Shown: positions 56,947 through 64,000 of the stretch, piece by piece
Numbering within the stretch: the first letter of the stretch is position 1
Layout: the number at the start of each line of letters is the position of its first letter
Origin: Kribbella pratensis
GTDB lineage: Bacteria; Actinomycetota; Actinomycetes; Propionibacteriales; Kribbellaceae
Reading direction: 5' to 3'
Length of the DNA: 64,000 nucleotides
Assembly (NCBI RefSeq): GCF_004365355.1
Contig: NZ_SODP01000004.1
Coordinates: 62,001-126,000, forward strand
Translations under genes and position numbers: made by a program
Notes under the pieces: generated by a model
Databases searched by the model: none
What the model was told of the DNA's origin: nothing
Seen by the model: the letters and a program-made list of their open reading frames with translations, nothing else

Positions 56947-59358
56947 TCAGTTGAGAGCGCGGCTTCCTGCTCGCGCGAGGCCTACGACGAGGAGGCTGGA
57001 GATTGCCCAGCCGATGAGGGTGGCCGCGTTCACCCAGGCGAGCATCCAGCCTCCGCCCGCGTCTGTGCTTGGGGCCCAGGTGCTGCGTTGTTTCAGGTCG
57101 ACGATCGGTACGACGGTGTCGACGGCGTACAGCCACGGGTTGAAGCAGCGCACCTTGCCTTTGCCACAAGCGTTCTGCGGCGTCCGACCGGACTCGAGCT
57201 GGCTCAGTTCGCCCTGTGGTGTGTAGACGATGCCCGACGGGTCCGCTGCGCGCATCACCCGGTTCGAGTCGGCGGGCAACAACGGGGCAGCAACTGCGAC
57301 CACCAGCAGAACAAGCGGAATGAGAGCCCGAAGTGGCCGATAGCCGTATCCACGGAACCAGTCATTGACGACTCGATCCCAGCCGCGAACAACACCGAAC
57401 CTGGCCCATCCGGCCCGCCGCTGCCGCTTGGTCCGCAGATACGCCATGAGCACTTCTTCGGAACCTTCAGAATCGCCGTGGCGCTTGAGGGTTCGTGCAG
57501 CTTGTTCCCACGGCCCAGGGTCGCCCGGGTCGCCGCTGTCGGCGGGGTCGCAGTGCCGAAGCCATCGCGTACGGGTCTTCCAACCCCATTCTCCGGAGCC
57601 GTGCATGGACGTTTCTGCATACCGCTCGTACGTGAAGCCGGTCAGATAGCTCCGTCGCGAAGGCCAGTCCCGTTCGGGTCGATCCGCCAGGTACGACGTG
57701 TGTGCATCGCTGAAGTCGACCGCGCCCTCGATGTTCCAGCCAAGGCCGATGCCGCCGCGGACGGTGCTCGAGATCGCCTCGAAGGCAGACTCTCGTTCGT
57801 TGAGTCTGGTCGGTCGCGGATCACCGTCTTCTCGTCGCCGCCACTCGAAGCTACCGTCATCACAGTGCAGCCGGCCTTCGACCTGGGCTCGGTTCAGCAT
57901 CACAACGCCCACCGATCGAAACCCGCTGCAGAGTCGGATGTTGCCGGCCAGCTGCGCCTGATGAAGATTGATCGAGGCATCGCCAGGACTCAGGATCTGC
58001 GCCCGTTCGGCGTCGAACATGCCGCGAATCTCGGCCCCTCGGAAACTCAGTCCGCCGCTTGCACCAGTGGTCGCCGCCGGATAGGAGTCTCCGATCGTGG
58101 CGTCGACCAGCCGGACGTCGCCGTGGATCACGGCCGTGACGGCCGTCAGGCAGTAGCGATGCGCCGGTCTGCTCAGTGCTGCCCTTCGCACGTCTAGAGG
58201 CCCGGCCACCTCGGCGCCGTCGAGATCGACGCTGCCCTGGATATCAGCCTGGACGGCAGAAACCGTCGTACCTATGTGCGCATGAGTGAGATCCAATGCG
58301 ACATCGAACCCGTTCTCGATCGAGATGCCATCGATCAGTAGCCCACCGTCGATGGTCGCTCCTGCAAACGTCGCTCCGCCGACCATGGACGTGCCTTCGC
58401 TCATGGTGAGCTCCCCACGAATCGTCGCGCCCTGCGCCAGCAAGGCCAGTCGTTGCGCAGGATCCTTGGCGTTGTACAAGTGTCTGCCGACGCCGGGCTC
58501 CGGGGCCTCCAGCCTTGCCTTCCGGATGAGAACCCTGCCATTGACCGAGGTGCGGCCCATCTCCAGGCGGCCGCGAATCACGGGCCGATGCCGAGGGCTG
58601 TCGGTGATGAACAGGCTGCCTCCGACAGTCGCGTCCGCGAGATCGATGGCTCGTCCGTTGCGAGGTACCAGCTCGCACCCGGCAAGATCCAAGGATCCGC
58701 CGAGTTGAGCCCCGATGAGCCTGATCTCGCCCTTGGCGCGGAAGCCCTGGATGAGCCGGATGTCGCCGGTCACCTGACACCTGTCAGCCTGGATCGCACG
58801 ATCCGCGGTGGTGTCGATCGTGGTGTCGACAGCGATCAAGCGTCCGGCTATTTCGGCCTCCGTCAGCCAGACCGCGGCGGTTCGGCTCAATGACGAGGTG
58901 GTCTGGTGCGCCCCGGTGATCAACGTGCGCGACAGTACGAGGTCCCGTTCGACGCGCATCCCGTTGGCGAGGATGCCGGGGACGGACGACCTCAGCGCGT
59001 CCCCATCCGGCGACGAAGTACCGACAATCGCCAACGAGTGGACGACACTGCCCTCGAGCAGAACGGGCTCCACGAACTCGCAGTCCTCGAAGTGGATCGG
59101 GAAGTCGATCCGGCAAGCACTGAGATCCAGCTGACCGGTAATCCGCGCGTTGCTGATACGAAGCCCGAACCTACTCACCTCGTCGGCTCGGTCAACCACC
59201 ACTGACCGAATGCCCCTGGCAGCGATGTCCGTCCCATCACAGTCGAGCACTACACCCCGGCGCGCCGCCCCGGACAGCCCCGCCTCTGCAAGCCGACGTC
59301 GAGAACTGAGCGGCAAGGCAATCTCCCTCGGACAGACGTTGCTTACAGCTCCGTCCAT
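56947..59358 (-). CDS. Large beta-helix protein with C-terminal membrane anchor
   Basis: An 803-residue protein. Residues ~50-560 are built from short repeats of about 20 residues with a hydrophobic pattern (GLRISNARITGQLDLSACRI; EIRLIGAQLGGSLDLAGCEL; GSVDLDGAEVAGPLDVRRA), suggesting a right-handed beta-helix like pentapeptide-type proteins. A Trp/Arg-rich segment follows (EWGWKTRTRWLRH), then two or three membrane helices (LRALIPLVLLVVAVAAPLLP; LAWVNAATLIGWAISSLLVV). Similar streptomycete proteins are often labelled membrane-associated oxidoreductase, without a visible cofactor site. The repeats appear cytoplasmic. It is downstream of hemB but a terminator-like stem separates them. Confidence 0.75.
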   Translation of the reverse strand: MDGAVSNVCPREIALPLSSRRRLAEAGLSGAARRGVVLDCDGTDIAARGIRSVVVDRADEVSRFGLRISNARITGQLDLSACRIDFPIHFEDCEFVEPVLLEGSVVHSLAIVGTSSPDGDALRSSVPGILANGMRVERDLVLSRTLITGAHQTTSSLSRTAAVWLTEAEIAGRLIAVDTTIDTTADRAIQADRCQVTGDIRLIQGFRAKGEIRLIGAQLGGSLDLAGCELVPRNGRAIDLADATVGGSLFITDSPRHRPVIRGRLEMGRTSVNGRVLIRKARLEAPEPGVGRHLYNAKDPAQRLALLAQGATIRGELTMSEGTSMVGGATFAGATIDGGLLIDGISIENGFDVALDLTHAHIGTTVSAVQADIQGSVDLDGAEVAGPLDVRRAALSRPAHRYCLTAVTAVIHGDVRLVDATIGDSYPAATTGASGGLSFRGAEIRGMFDAERAQILSPGDASINLHQAQLAGNIRLCSGFRSVGVVMLNRAQVEGRLHCDDGSFEWRRREDGDPRPTRLNERESAFEAISSTVRGGIGLGWNIEGAVDFSDAHTSYLADRPERDWPSRRSYLTGFTYERYAETSMHGSGEWGWKTRTRWLRHCDPADSGDPGDPGPWEQAARTLKRHGDSEGSEEVLMAYLRTKRQRRAGWARFGVVRGWDRVVNDWFRGYGYRPLRALIPLVLLVVAVAAPLLPADSNRVMRAADPSGIVYTPQGELSQLESGRTPQNACGKGKVRCFNPWLYAVDTVVPIVDLKQRSTWAPSTDAGGGWMLAWVNAATLIGWAISSLLVVGLARAGSRALN

Positions 59359-59380
59359 TCTTCACCAGCGGAGGGTGGAG

Positions 59381-59403
59381 GGAGCGGGCGTAGCACCCGC
59401 TCC
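59381..59403 (-). terminator. Stem-loop at the end of the hem operon
   Basis: GGAGCGGG (59381-59388) and CCCGCTCC (59396-59403) pair perfectly with a 7-base loop, four bases beyond the hemB stop in the direction of transcription. Confidence 0.6.
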
Positions 59404-59406
59404 AGA

Positions 59407-60393
59407 TCACCTGTGGTTCAGGAGGTGGGCGGCTTCGGCTGCCCAGTAGGTGAGGATGGTGTCGGCGCCGGCTCGGCGGATGGAGGTGAGGGTTTCCAGG
59501 ATGGCGGCTTCGCGGTTGATCCAGCCGTTGGCGGCGGCGGCTTCGACCATGGCGTATTCGCCGGAGATGTTGTACGCGGCAACGGGGAGGTTCACGTGGT
59601 CGCGGACCTGGCGGATGATGTCGAGGTACGCGAGGGCCGGTTTGACCATGACGATGTCGGCGCCTTCGGCGATGTCGAGGTCGACCTCGCGGATGGCGTC
59701 GCGGGCGTTGGCGTTGTCCTGCTGGTACGTCTTCCGGTCGCCGGTGAGCGACGAGTCGACCGCCTCGCGGAACGGGCCGAAGAACGCCGACGCGTACTTC
59801 ACGGCGTACGCGAGGATCACGGTGTCGATGAAGCCGGCCGCATCGAGCGCTTTACGTACGACGCCGACCTGGCCGTCCATCATCCCGGACGGACCGACGA
59901 CGTGCGCGCCCGCGGAAGCCTGCGCGACGCCCATCTCGGCATAGATCGACAGCGTCGCGTCGTTGTCCACGCGGCCGGAAGAATCGAGTACGCCGCAATG
60001 CCCGTGCGACGTGAACTCGTCCAGGCAAAGGTCCGACATCACCAGCAGCGAGTCACCCGCCTCAGCAACAGCATCGGCGATCGCGACATTCAAGATCCCG
60101 GCCGGATCCAAGGCGCCAGAGCCAACCTCGTCCTTCACCGAAGGTACGCCGAACAGCATCACCCCGCCGAGACCGAGAGACGCCGCTTCGGCGACCGCCT
60201 TCCGGGCCGTGTCCCGGGTGTGCTGTACGACGCCCGGCATCGACCTGATCGGGATCGGCTCCCGGGCGTCCTCCCGGACGAACATCGGCAGGATCAGCTG
60301 CCGCGGCTCGATGACGGTCTCCGCGACCAGTCGACGTACCGCCGCCGACGACCGAAGCCGCCGCGGCCTGACCTCCGGGAAACCACCAGGCAT
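59407..60393 (-). CDS. hemB: Porphobilinogen synthase (delta-aminolevulinic acid dehydratase)
   Basis: HemB condenses two 5-aminolevulinate molecules to porphobilinogen. The 328-residue protein has RLRSSAAVRRLVAETVIEPR at the start, the metal-site region SDLCLDEFTSHGHCG, the first Schiff-base lysine in AYAVKYASAFFGPFREA and the active lysine in DIVMVKPALAYLDI. SHGHCG keeps one Cys, so the site is not the fully cysteine-rich zinc type. It is the last gene of hemA-hemC-cobA/hemD-hemB. Confidence 0.96.
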   Translation of the reverse strand: MPGGFPEVRPRRLRSSAAVRRLVAETVIEPRQLILPMFVREDAREPIPIRSMPGVVQHTRDTARKAVAEAASLGLGGVMLFGVPSVKDEVGSGALDPAGILNVAIADAVAEAGDSLLVMSDLCLDEFTSHGHCGVLDSSGRVDNDATLSIYAEMGVAQASAGAHVVGPSGMMDGQVGVVRKALDAAGFIDTVILAYAVKYASAFFGPFREAVDSSLTGDRKTYQQDNANARDAIREVDLDIAEGADIVMVKPALAYLDIIRQVRDHVNLPVAAYNISGEYAMVEAAAANGWINREAAILETLTSIRRAGADTILTYWAAEAAHLLNHR

Positions 60394-60398
60394 GAAAC

Positions 60399-62126
60399 TC
60401 AGCTCTTCCGACGAGATCCCGAGCGGCGCTCGGACGGACGGGTGACCGGCTCACCGGCCTCCACCATGGTGTCACGCCGATCCGCACCGAACCGGGCCAG
60501 GGCGTCGGCCAGCTCCTCGACCGACGGCGACTCGGCCATCGCGTCGACGCGCAGGCCGTGCTCCTCGGCGGTCTTCAGTGTGGCCGGGCCGATCACCGCG
60601 ATCACCGTCGACGCGTGCGGCTTGCCGGCGATGCCGACCAGGTTCCGCACGGTCGAGGACGAGGTGAACACGACCGCGTCGAACTTGCCCGACTTGATCG
60701 CCTCGCGGGTCGGCGCGGGCGGCGGCGCGGCGCGCACGGTCCGGTACGCCGTGACGTCGTCGACCTCCCAGCCGAGATCGGTGAGCCCGGCAACGAGTGT
60801 CTCGGTGGCGATGTCCGCGCGCGGCAGGAAGACCCGGTTGATCGGGTCGAGCACCTCGTCGAACGGCGGCCAGTCCTCGACCAGCCCGGCGGCGCTCTGC
60901 TCACCGCTCGGAACCAGGTCGGGACGGATGCCCCAGGCACCGATCGCCTCGGCGGTCTTGTCGCCGACCGCCGCGATCTTCAGCCCGGAGAACGCCCGCG
61001 CGTCCAGCCCGTACTCGTCGAACTTCTCCCGGACCGCCTTCACCGCGTTGACCGAGGTGAACGCGACCCACTCGTAGCGTCCCTCGACCAGACCGCGGAT
61101 CGCCTTGTCCATCTGCTGCGGGTTGCGCGGCGGCTCGACCGAGATGGTCGGGACCTCTTCCGGCATCGCACCGTACCGGCGAAGCCGGTCCATCAGCGGG
61201 CCGGCCTGGTCCTTGGTCCGCGGGACCAGGATCCGCCAGCCGAACAGCGGCTTGGTCTCGAACCAGGACAGCGCCTCGCGCTGCTCGACCACGCTGCCGA
61301 CGACGATGACGGCCTCGCCGGTCACCTTCGCGGCGCGCAGGTCGGTGACGATCGTCTCCAGCGTGCCGACGACGCTCATCTGCGCGGTCGTCGTACCACC
61401 GACCGTCGCCGCGACCGGGGTCGAAGCGTCGAAGCCGGCCTCGACGAGCGCGGCAACGGTCTCCTTCAACGTCTCCGTGGCGTTCAGCAGGACCAGCGTC
61501 TGCTTCGGCTGCAGCCGGGTCAGGTCGAGCTTGTTCTCGGCCAGGTCGACGACGGTGACCTCGCGGTCGCCCTTCATCGTCAACGGGATCCCGGCGTAGG
61601 TCGGGACCGCGCTCACCTCGCTCACACCCGGGACGACGTTGAACCCGATGCCCGCCTTCTTGCAGGCGGCGGCCTCCTCGGCGCCGCTGGAGAAGGTGAA
61701 CGGGTCGCCGCTCAGCAGGCGTACGACGTTCGCGGCGGTCTTGGCGGTCTTCACCACGAGCCGCGCCCGGGCCGCGATCCGCAGCGCCCGGCTGCCCTCG
61801 GCGCCGGAGCCGTCGACGACCTCGACCCCTGCCTTGCAGTAGGTCAGGAACGCGTCGTGTTCGGGGCCCTCGACAACGACCGCGTCGGCGTTGGCGAGCA
61901 CGTCACGGCCGGCCAGCGTCAGCAGTGCGGGGTCACCGGGGCCGACGCCGACGAATGTCACGTGGCCGAGTGGTCTGGTCTGCTTGACGGTACTGGTCGC
62001 AGCCTTCTGAGGTGCCGCGGTGGCCGCTGTCTTCGCGCTCACGTCTGCCTTCGCCCTCGTCGTTTTCCTGCTCGTCTTGTGGGCCGTCTTGTGGGCCGCC
62101 GTCGTAGTGCCCTGTGCCGGTGTCAT
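60399..62126 (-). CDS. hemD: Fused uroporphyrinogen-III C-methyltransferase / uroporphyrinogen-III synthase
   Basis: A 575-residue bifunctional protein. After a ~60-residue Lys/Ala/Thr-rich leader (KTAHKTSRKTTRAKADVSAK), the first domain is a SAM methyltransferase of CobA/SUMT type (VTFVGVGPGDPALLTLAGRD, RLLSGDPF, VPGVSEVSAVPTYAGIPLT). The second, from about residue 305, is HemD (VEGRYEWVAFTSVNAVKAVR, FDAVVFTSSSTVRNL). It closes hydroxymethylbilane to uroporphyrinogen III and may methylate it toward precorrin-2. The ATG at 62126 overlaps the hemC stop. Confidence 0.93.
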   Translation of the reverse strand: MTPAQGTTTAAHKTAHKTSRKTTRAKADVSAKTAATAAPQKAATSTVKQTRPLGHVTFVGVGPGDPALLTLAGRDVLANADAVVVEGPEHDAFLTYCKAGVEVVDGSGAEGSRALRIAARARLVVKTAKTAANVVRLLSGDPFTFSSGAEEAAACKKAGIGFNVVPGVSEVSAVPTYAGIPLTMKGDREVTVVDLAENKLDLTRLQPKQTLVLLNATETLKETVAALVEAGFDASTPVAATVGGTTTAQMSVVGTLETIVTDLRAAKVTGEAVIVVGSVVEQREALSWFETKPLFGWRILVPRTKDQAGPLMDRLRRYGAMPEEVPTISVEPPRNPQQMDKAIRGLVEGRYEWVAFTSVNAVKAVREKFDEYGLDARAFSGLKIAAVGDKTAEAIGAWGIRPDLVPSGEQSAAGLVEDWPPFDEVLDPINRVFLPRADIATETLVAGLTDLGWEVDDVTAYRTVRAAPPPAPTREAIKSGKFDAVVFTSSSTVRNLVGIAGKPHASTVIAVIGPATLKTAEEHGLRVDAMAESPSVEELADALARFGADRRDTMVEAGEPVTRPSERRSGSRRKS

Positions 62127-63004
62127 GTTCGCTCCAGCAGTTCGTTCGCCAGCGCCTTGCCGAGAGACACCGGGTCGTCCACCGGCCCGTTCGCGGAGAG
62201 CCGGCGTACGCCGTCGTCCTGGCCGAGCGCGCCCCGCAGCCACAGCTCGGGGCCGTCCTCACCCTCGACCACCTCGGCGAGCGCGCCGACCGGAGCCGTG
62301 CACCCTGCCTCGAGCGTGGCCAGCAGTTGCCGTTCCGCCGTCACCGCCGCGCGGGTGGCCGGGTCCTCGAGGTGGGCCAGCGCGGCCAGCACCTCGGTGT
62401 TGTCCGCCCGGCACTCGATCGCCAGCGCGCCCTGCCCGGGCGCGGGCAGCATCTGGATCGGGTCCAGCGTCTCGGTGACCTCGGACAACCGTCCCAGCCG
62501 GGACACCCCGGCGCGCGCGACGATCACCGCGTCGACCTTGCCGTCGGTGACCAGCGAGATCCGGGTGTCCACGTTGCCGCGGACTCCGGTGCACTCGACC
62601 CCCAGGCCGAGCGCGTCGATCTGCGCGACGCGACGGGCGGCCCCGGTGCCGATGACCGAGCCGCGCGGCAGCTCGCCGAGCGTCAGACCGTCACGCGCAA
62701 TGAGTACGTCGCGGGGGTCCTCGCGGAGCGGGATGGCACCGAGCACCAGACCGTCGACCGGCGCGGTCGGCAGGTCCTTCAGCGAGTGCACAGCGATGTC
62801 GATCTCGTCAGCCAGCAAGGCGTCGCGCAGTGCGCTGACGAAGATGCCGGTGCCGCCGATCTGCTCGACCGGGGCACGGTTCACGTCGCCGGTGGTCGTG
62901 ATCAGCACGAGCTCGACCTCGTGGCCGAGCGCCCGCAACTCGTTGGCGACGAGGGTCGACTGCGCGGTCGCGAGCGCGGATCGACGGGTGCCGAGCCGGA
63001 TCAT
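62123..63004 (-). CDS. hemC: Hydroxymethylbilane synthase (porphobilinogen deaminase)
   Basis: HemC polymerises four porphobilinogens to hydroxymethylbilane. The 293-residue protein has IRLGTRRSALATAQSTLVAN, the catalytic Asp loop HSLKDLPTAPVDGL, the arginine cluster GTGAARRVAQI and the dipyrromethane-binding Cys in LLATLEAGCTAPVGALAEV. It overlaps hemA and cobA-hemD by four bases on either side. Confidence 0.96.
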   Translation of the reverse strand: MIRLGTRRSALATAQSTLVANELRALGHEVELVLITTTGDVNRAPVEQIGGTGIFVSALRDALLADEIDIAVHSLKDLPTAPVDGLVLGAIPLREDPRDVLIARDGLTLGELPRGSVIGTGAARRVAQIDALGLGVECTGVRGNVDTRISLVTDGKVDAVIVARAGVSRLGRLSEVTETLDPIQMLPAPGQGALAIECRADNTEVLAALAHLEDPATRAAVTAERQLLATLEAGCTAPVGALAEVVEGEDGPELWLRGALGQDDGVRRLSANGPVDDPVSLGKALANELLERT

Positions 63005-64000
63005 GCCTGCTCACCTCCAGCGTTGCGGGCGTCCGCGGGCGTCTTGCTGGTGTCCTCGGGAGACTTGACCGCCGTCACCGCGTCCACTGTTGCCTGGTCG
63101 AGCGCGAACAGCTCCCGCAGCGCATCGGCGTACGTCGGTCCGCCCGGGTCTCCCCCGAGCTCCTTCACGCGGACCGTCGGGTTGTGCAGCAACTTGTCGA
63201 CGACGCGGCGGATGGTCCGCGTGACCTCGTGCCGCTGCTGCTCGTCGAGGCCCGGCAGCCGGCGCTCCAGCCGGGCCAGCTCGGAGTCGACCAGCTCGGT
63301 CGCCATCGTCCGCAGCGCGACCACGGTCGGCGCGACCGATGCGGCCCGCCGGGTCGCCTCGAACGCACCGGTCTCCTCGCCGACGATCCGCCGTACCTCG
63401 TCGATGTCGGCTTCGCTGCCGCCCGCCGTACCGGCGAGGTCGGCGAGAGTCACCAGCGTGACGCCGGGGATCCGCGCCGCCTCGGGCGCGACGTCGCGCG
63501 GCAGGGCGACGTCGAGTACGCCGAGCGGCCGCCCGTCCGACGCGTTCCGGATCATCTCCTCGGTCAGTACGACGCCACGCGCGCCGGTGCACGACACGAT
63601 CAGGTCGGCGTCGCGCAACGCGTCCGGCACGTCGGCCAGGTGGATCGGCGTACCGCCGATGCGATCGGTCAGCGCGACCGCGCGGTCATAGTTGCGGTTG
63701 GCAATGGTCACGCTCTTGGCGCCACCGTTGATCAAGGTCTGTGCGGCCAGCGAGGCCATCGAACCGGCGCCGACGATCAGTGCGCGGCGGCCTTCGAAAC
63801 CACCGACCGCCTCCAGGCCGGCCGAGACGACCGAACGGCCGGCGGAGTCGATGCCAGTCTCGGTCCGGGCCCGCTTGCCGACCCGCAACGCGTGCTGGAA
63901 CAGGGCATTCAGCTCGGTGCCGATGGTCTCCAGGTCCTGGCCGACGCGCAGCGTCTCCTTCACCTGGCCGAGGATCTGGCTCTCGCCGACGACCATCGAG
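63001..64000 (-). CDS. hemA: Glutamyl-tRNA reductase, N-terminus outside window
   Basis: The frame runs off the right edge, so only about 333 residues are present. It includes SMVVGESQILGQVKETLRVG of the catalytic domain, the NADPH-binding region RRALIVGAGSMASLAAQTLI with LIVSCTGARG, and the C-terminal dimerisation domain (TRTIRRVVDKLLHNPTVRVK). The conserved catalytic Cys lies upstream of the edge. It reduces glutamyl-tRNA to glutamate-1-semialdehyde, the substrate of HemL. Its stop overlaps the hemC start (ATGA). Confidence 0.95.
   Translation of the reverse strand, partial: SMVVGESQILGQVKETLRVGQDLETIGTELNALFQHALRVGKRARTETGIDSAGRSVVSAGLEAVGGFEGRRALIVGAGSMASLAAQTLINGGAKSVTIANRNYDRAVALTDRIGGTPIHLADVPDALRDADLIVSCTGARGVVLTEEMIRNASDGRPLGVLDVALPRDVAPEAARIPGVTLVTLADLAGTAGGSEADIDEVRRIVGEETGAFEATRRAASVAPTVVALRTMATELVDSELARLERRLPGLDEQQRHEVTRTIRRVVDKLLHNPTVRVKELGGDPGGPTYADALRELFALDQATVDAVTAVKSPEDTSKTPADARNAGGEQA

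Overview
The window is high-GC actinobacterial chromosome (roughly 68-70% GC by eye, GTG starts common, ATGA/GTGA stop-start overlaps, several apparently leaderless genes). It carries a menaquinone pathway, a System II cytochrome c maturation operon, an F420-type LLM oxidoreductase, MptB-like and Cds1-like proteins, and many secreted hydrolases. This fits a soil actinomycete; Kribbella or a close relative is my best guess, as inference. I see no rRNA, tRNA, insertion sequence, integrase or CRISPR array.

Layout. 1-5.6 kb: the tail of a LuxR-type regulator, a GNAT protein, a PadR repressor with a DrrAB-type ABC exporter (operator and -35 box overlap the end of padR), and an MptB-like mannosyltransferase. 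5.6-10.2 kb: menE-menC-menD (minus, 4-bp overlaps) and the divergent menA. 10.3-13.4 kb: a Cds1-like PLP enzyme, a small membrane protein, an M48 protease and a GNAT. 13.5-15.8 kb: a TetR/MFS efflux pair with a 17-bp palindromic operator. 16.0-22.2 kb: a tight minus-strand operon hemL, histidine phosphatase, TlpA/ResA-like thioredoxin, ccdA, resB, ccsB, DUF4229 protein, which supplies haem and attaches it to c-type cytochromes.

22.4-59.4 kb is accessory: a transglycosylase, two secreted subtilisin-like proteases (one with Glu in place of the catalytic His), an F420 oxidoreductase, a 2H phosphoesterase, a secreted GH3 beta-glucosidase behind a CebR-like palindrome, a GlxA regulator with an isochorismatase-type hydrolase, a Tat-exported aldose epimerase, a two-component system, a CPBP protease/membrane protein/P450 set, a membrane protein with C-terminal HTH, a small-molecule kinase and an orphan histidine kinase. 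Then comes a gene scar (47.1-47.7 kb) and a sugar-uptake locus: Gfo/Idh oxidoreductase, ABC binding protein and two permeases, divergent from a secreted toroid lyase-like protein, with three LacI-type palindromes between. After it lie a DHFR-like protein, a small unknown, a DUF222/HNH protein, a frameshifted small gene and a large beta-helix membrane protein.

59.4-64 kb: hemA (cut by the window edge), hemC, cobA-hemD and hemB on the minus strand. With hemL this covers the committed tetrapyrrole steps from glutamyl-tRNA to uroporphyrinogen III. In mycobacteria hemACDB and hemL-ccs are closer together, so the accessory block appears to sit between them.

Best leads: the PadR operator built into the 3' end of its own gene; a DUF6807 (PmoA-like) pseudogene at the end of the sugar operon; the Glu-for-His protease; two large membrane proteins without assigned function; a frame-independent excess of GTAC; and a single-base frameshift in a small conserved-looking gene.
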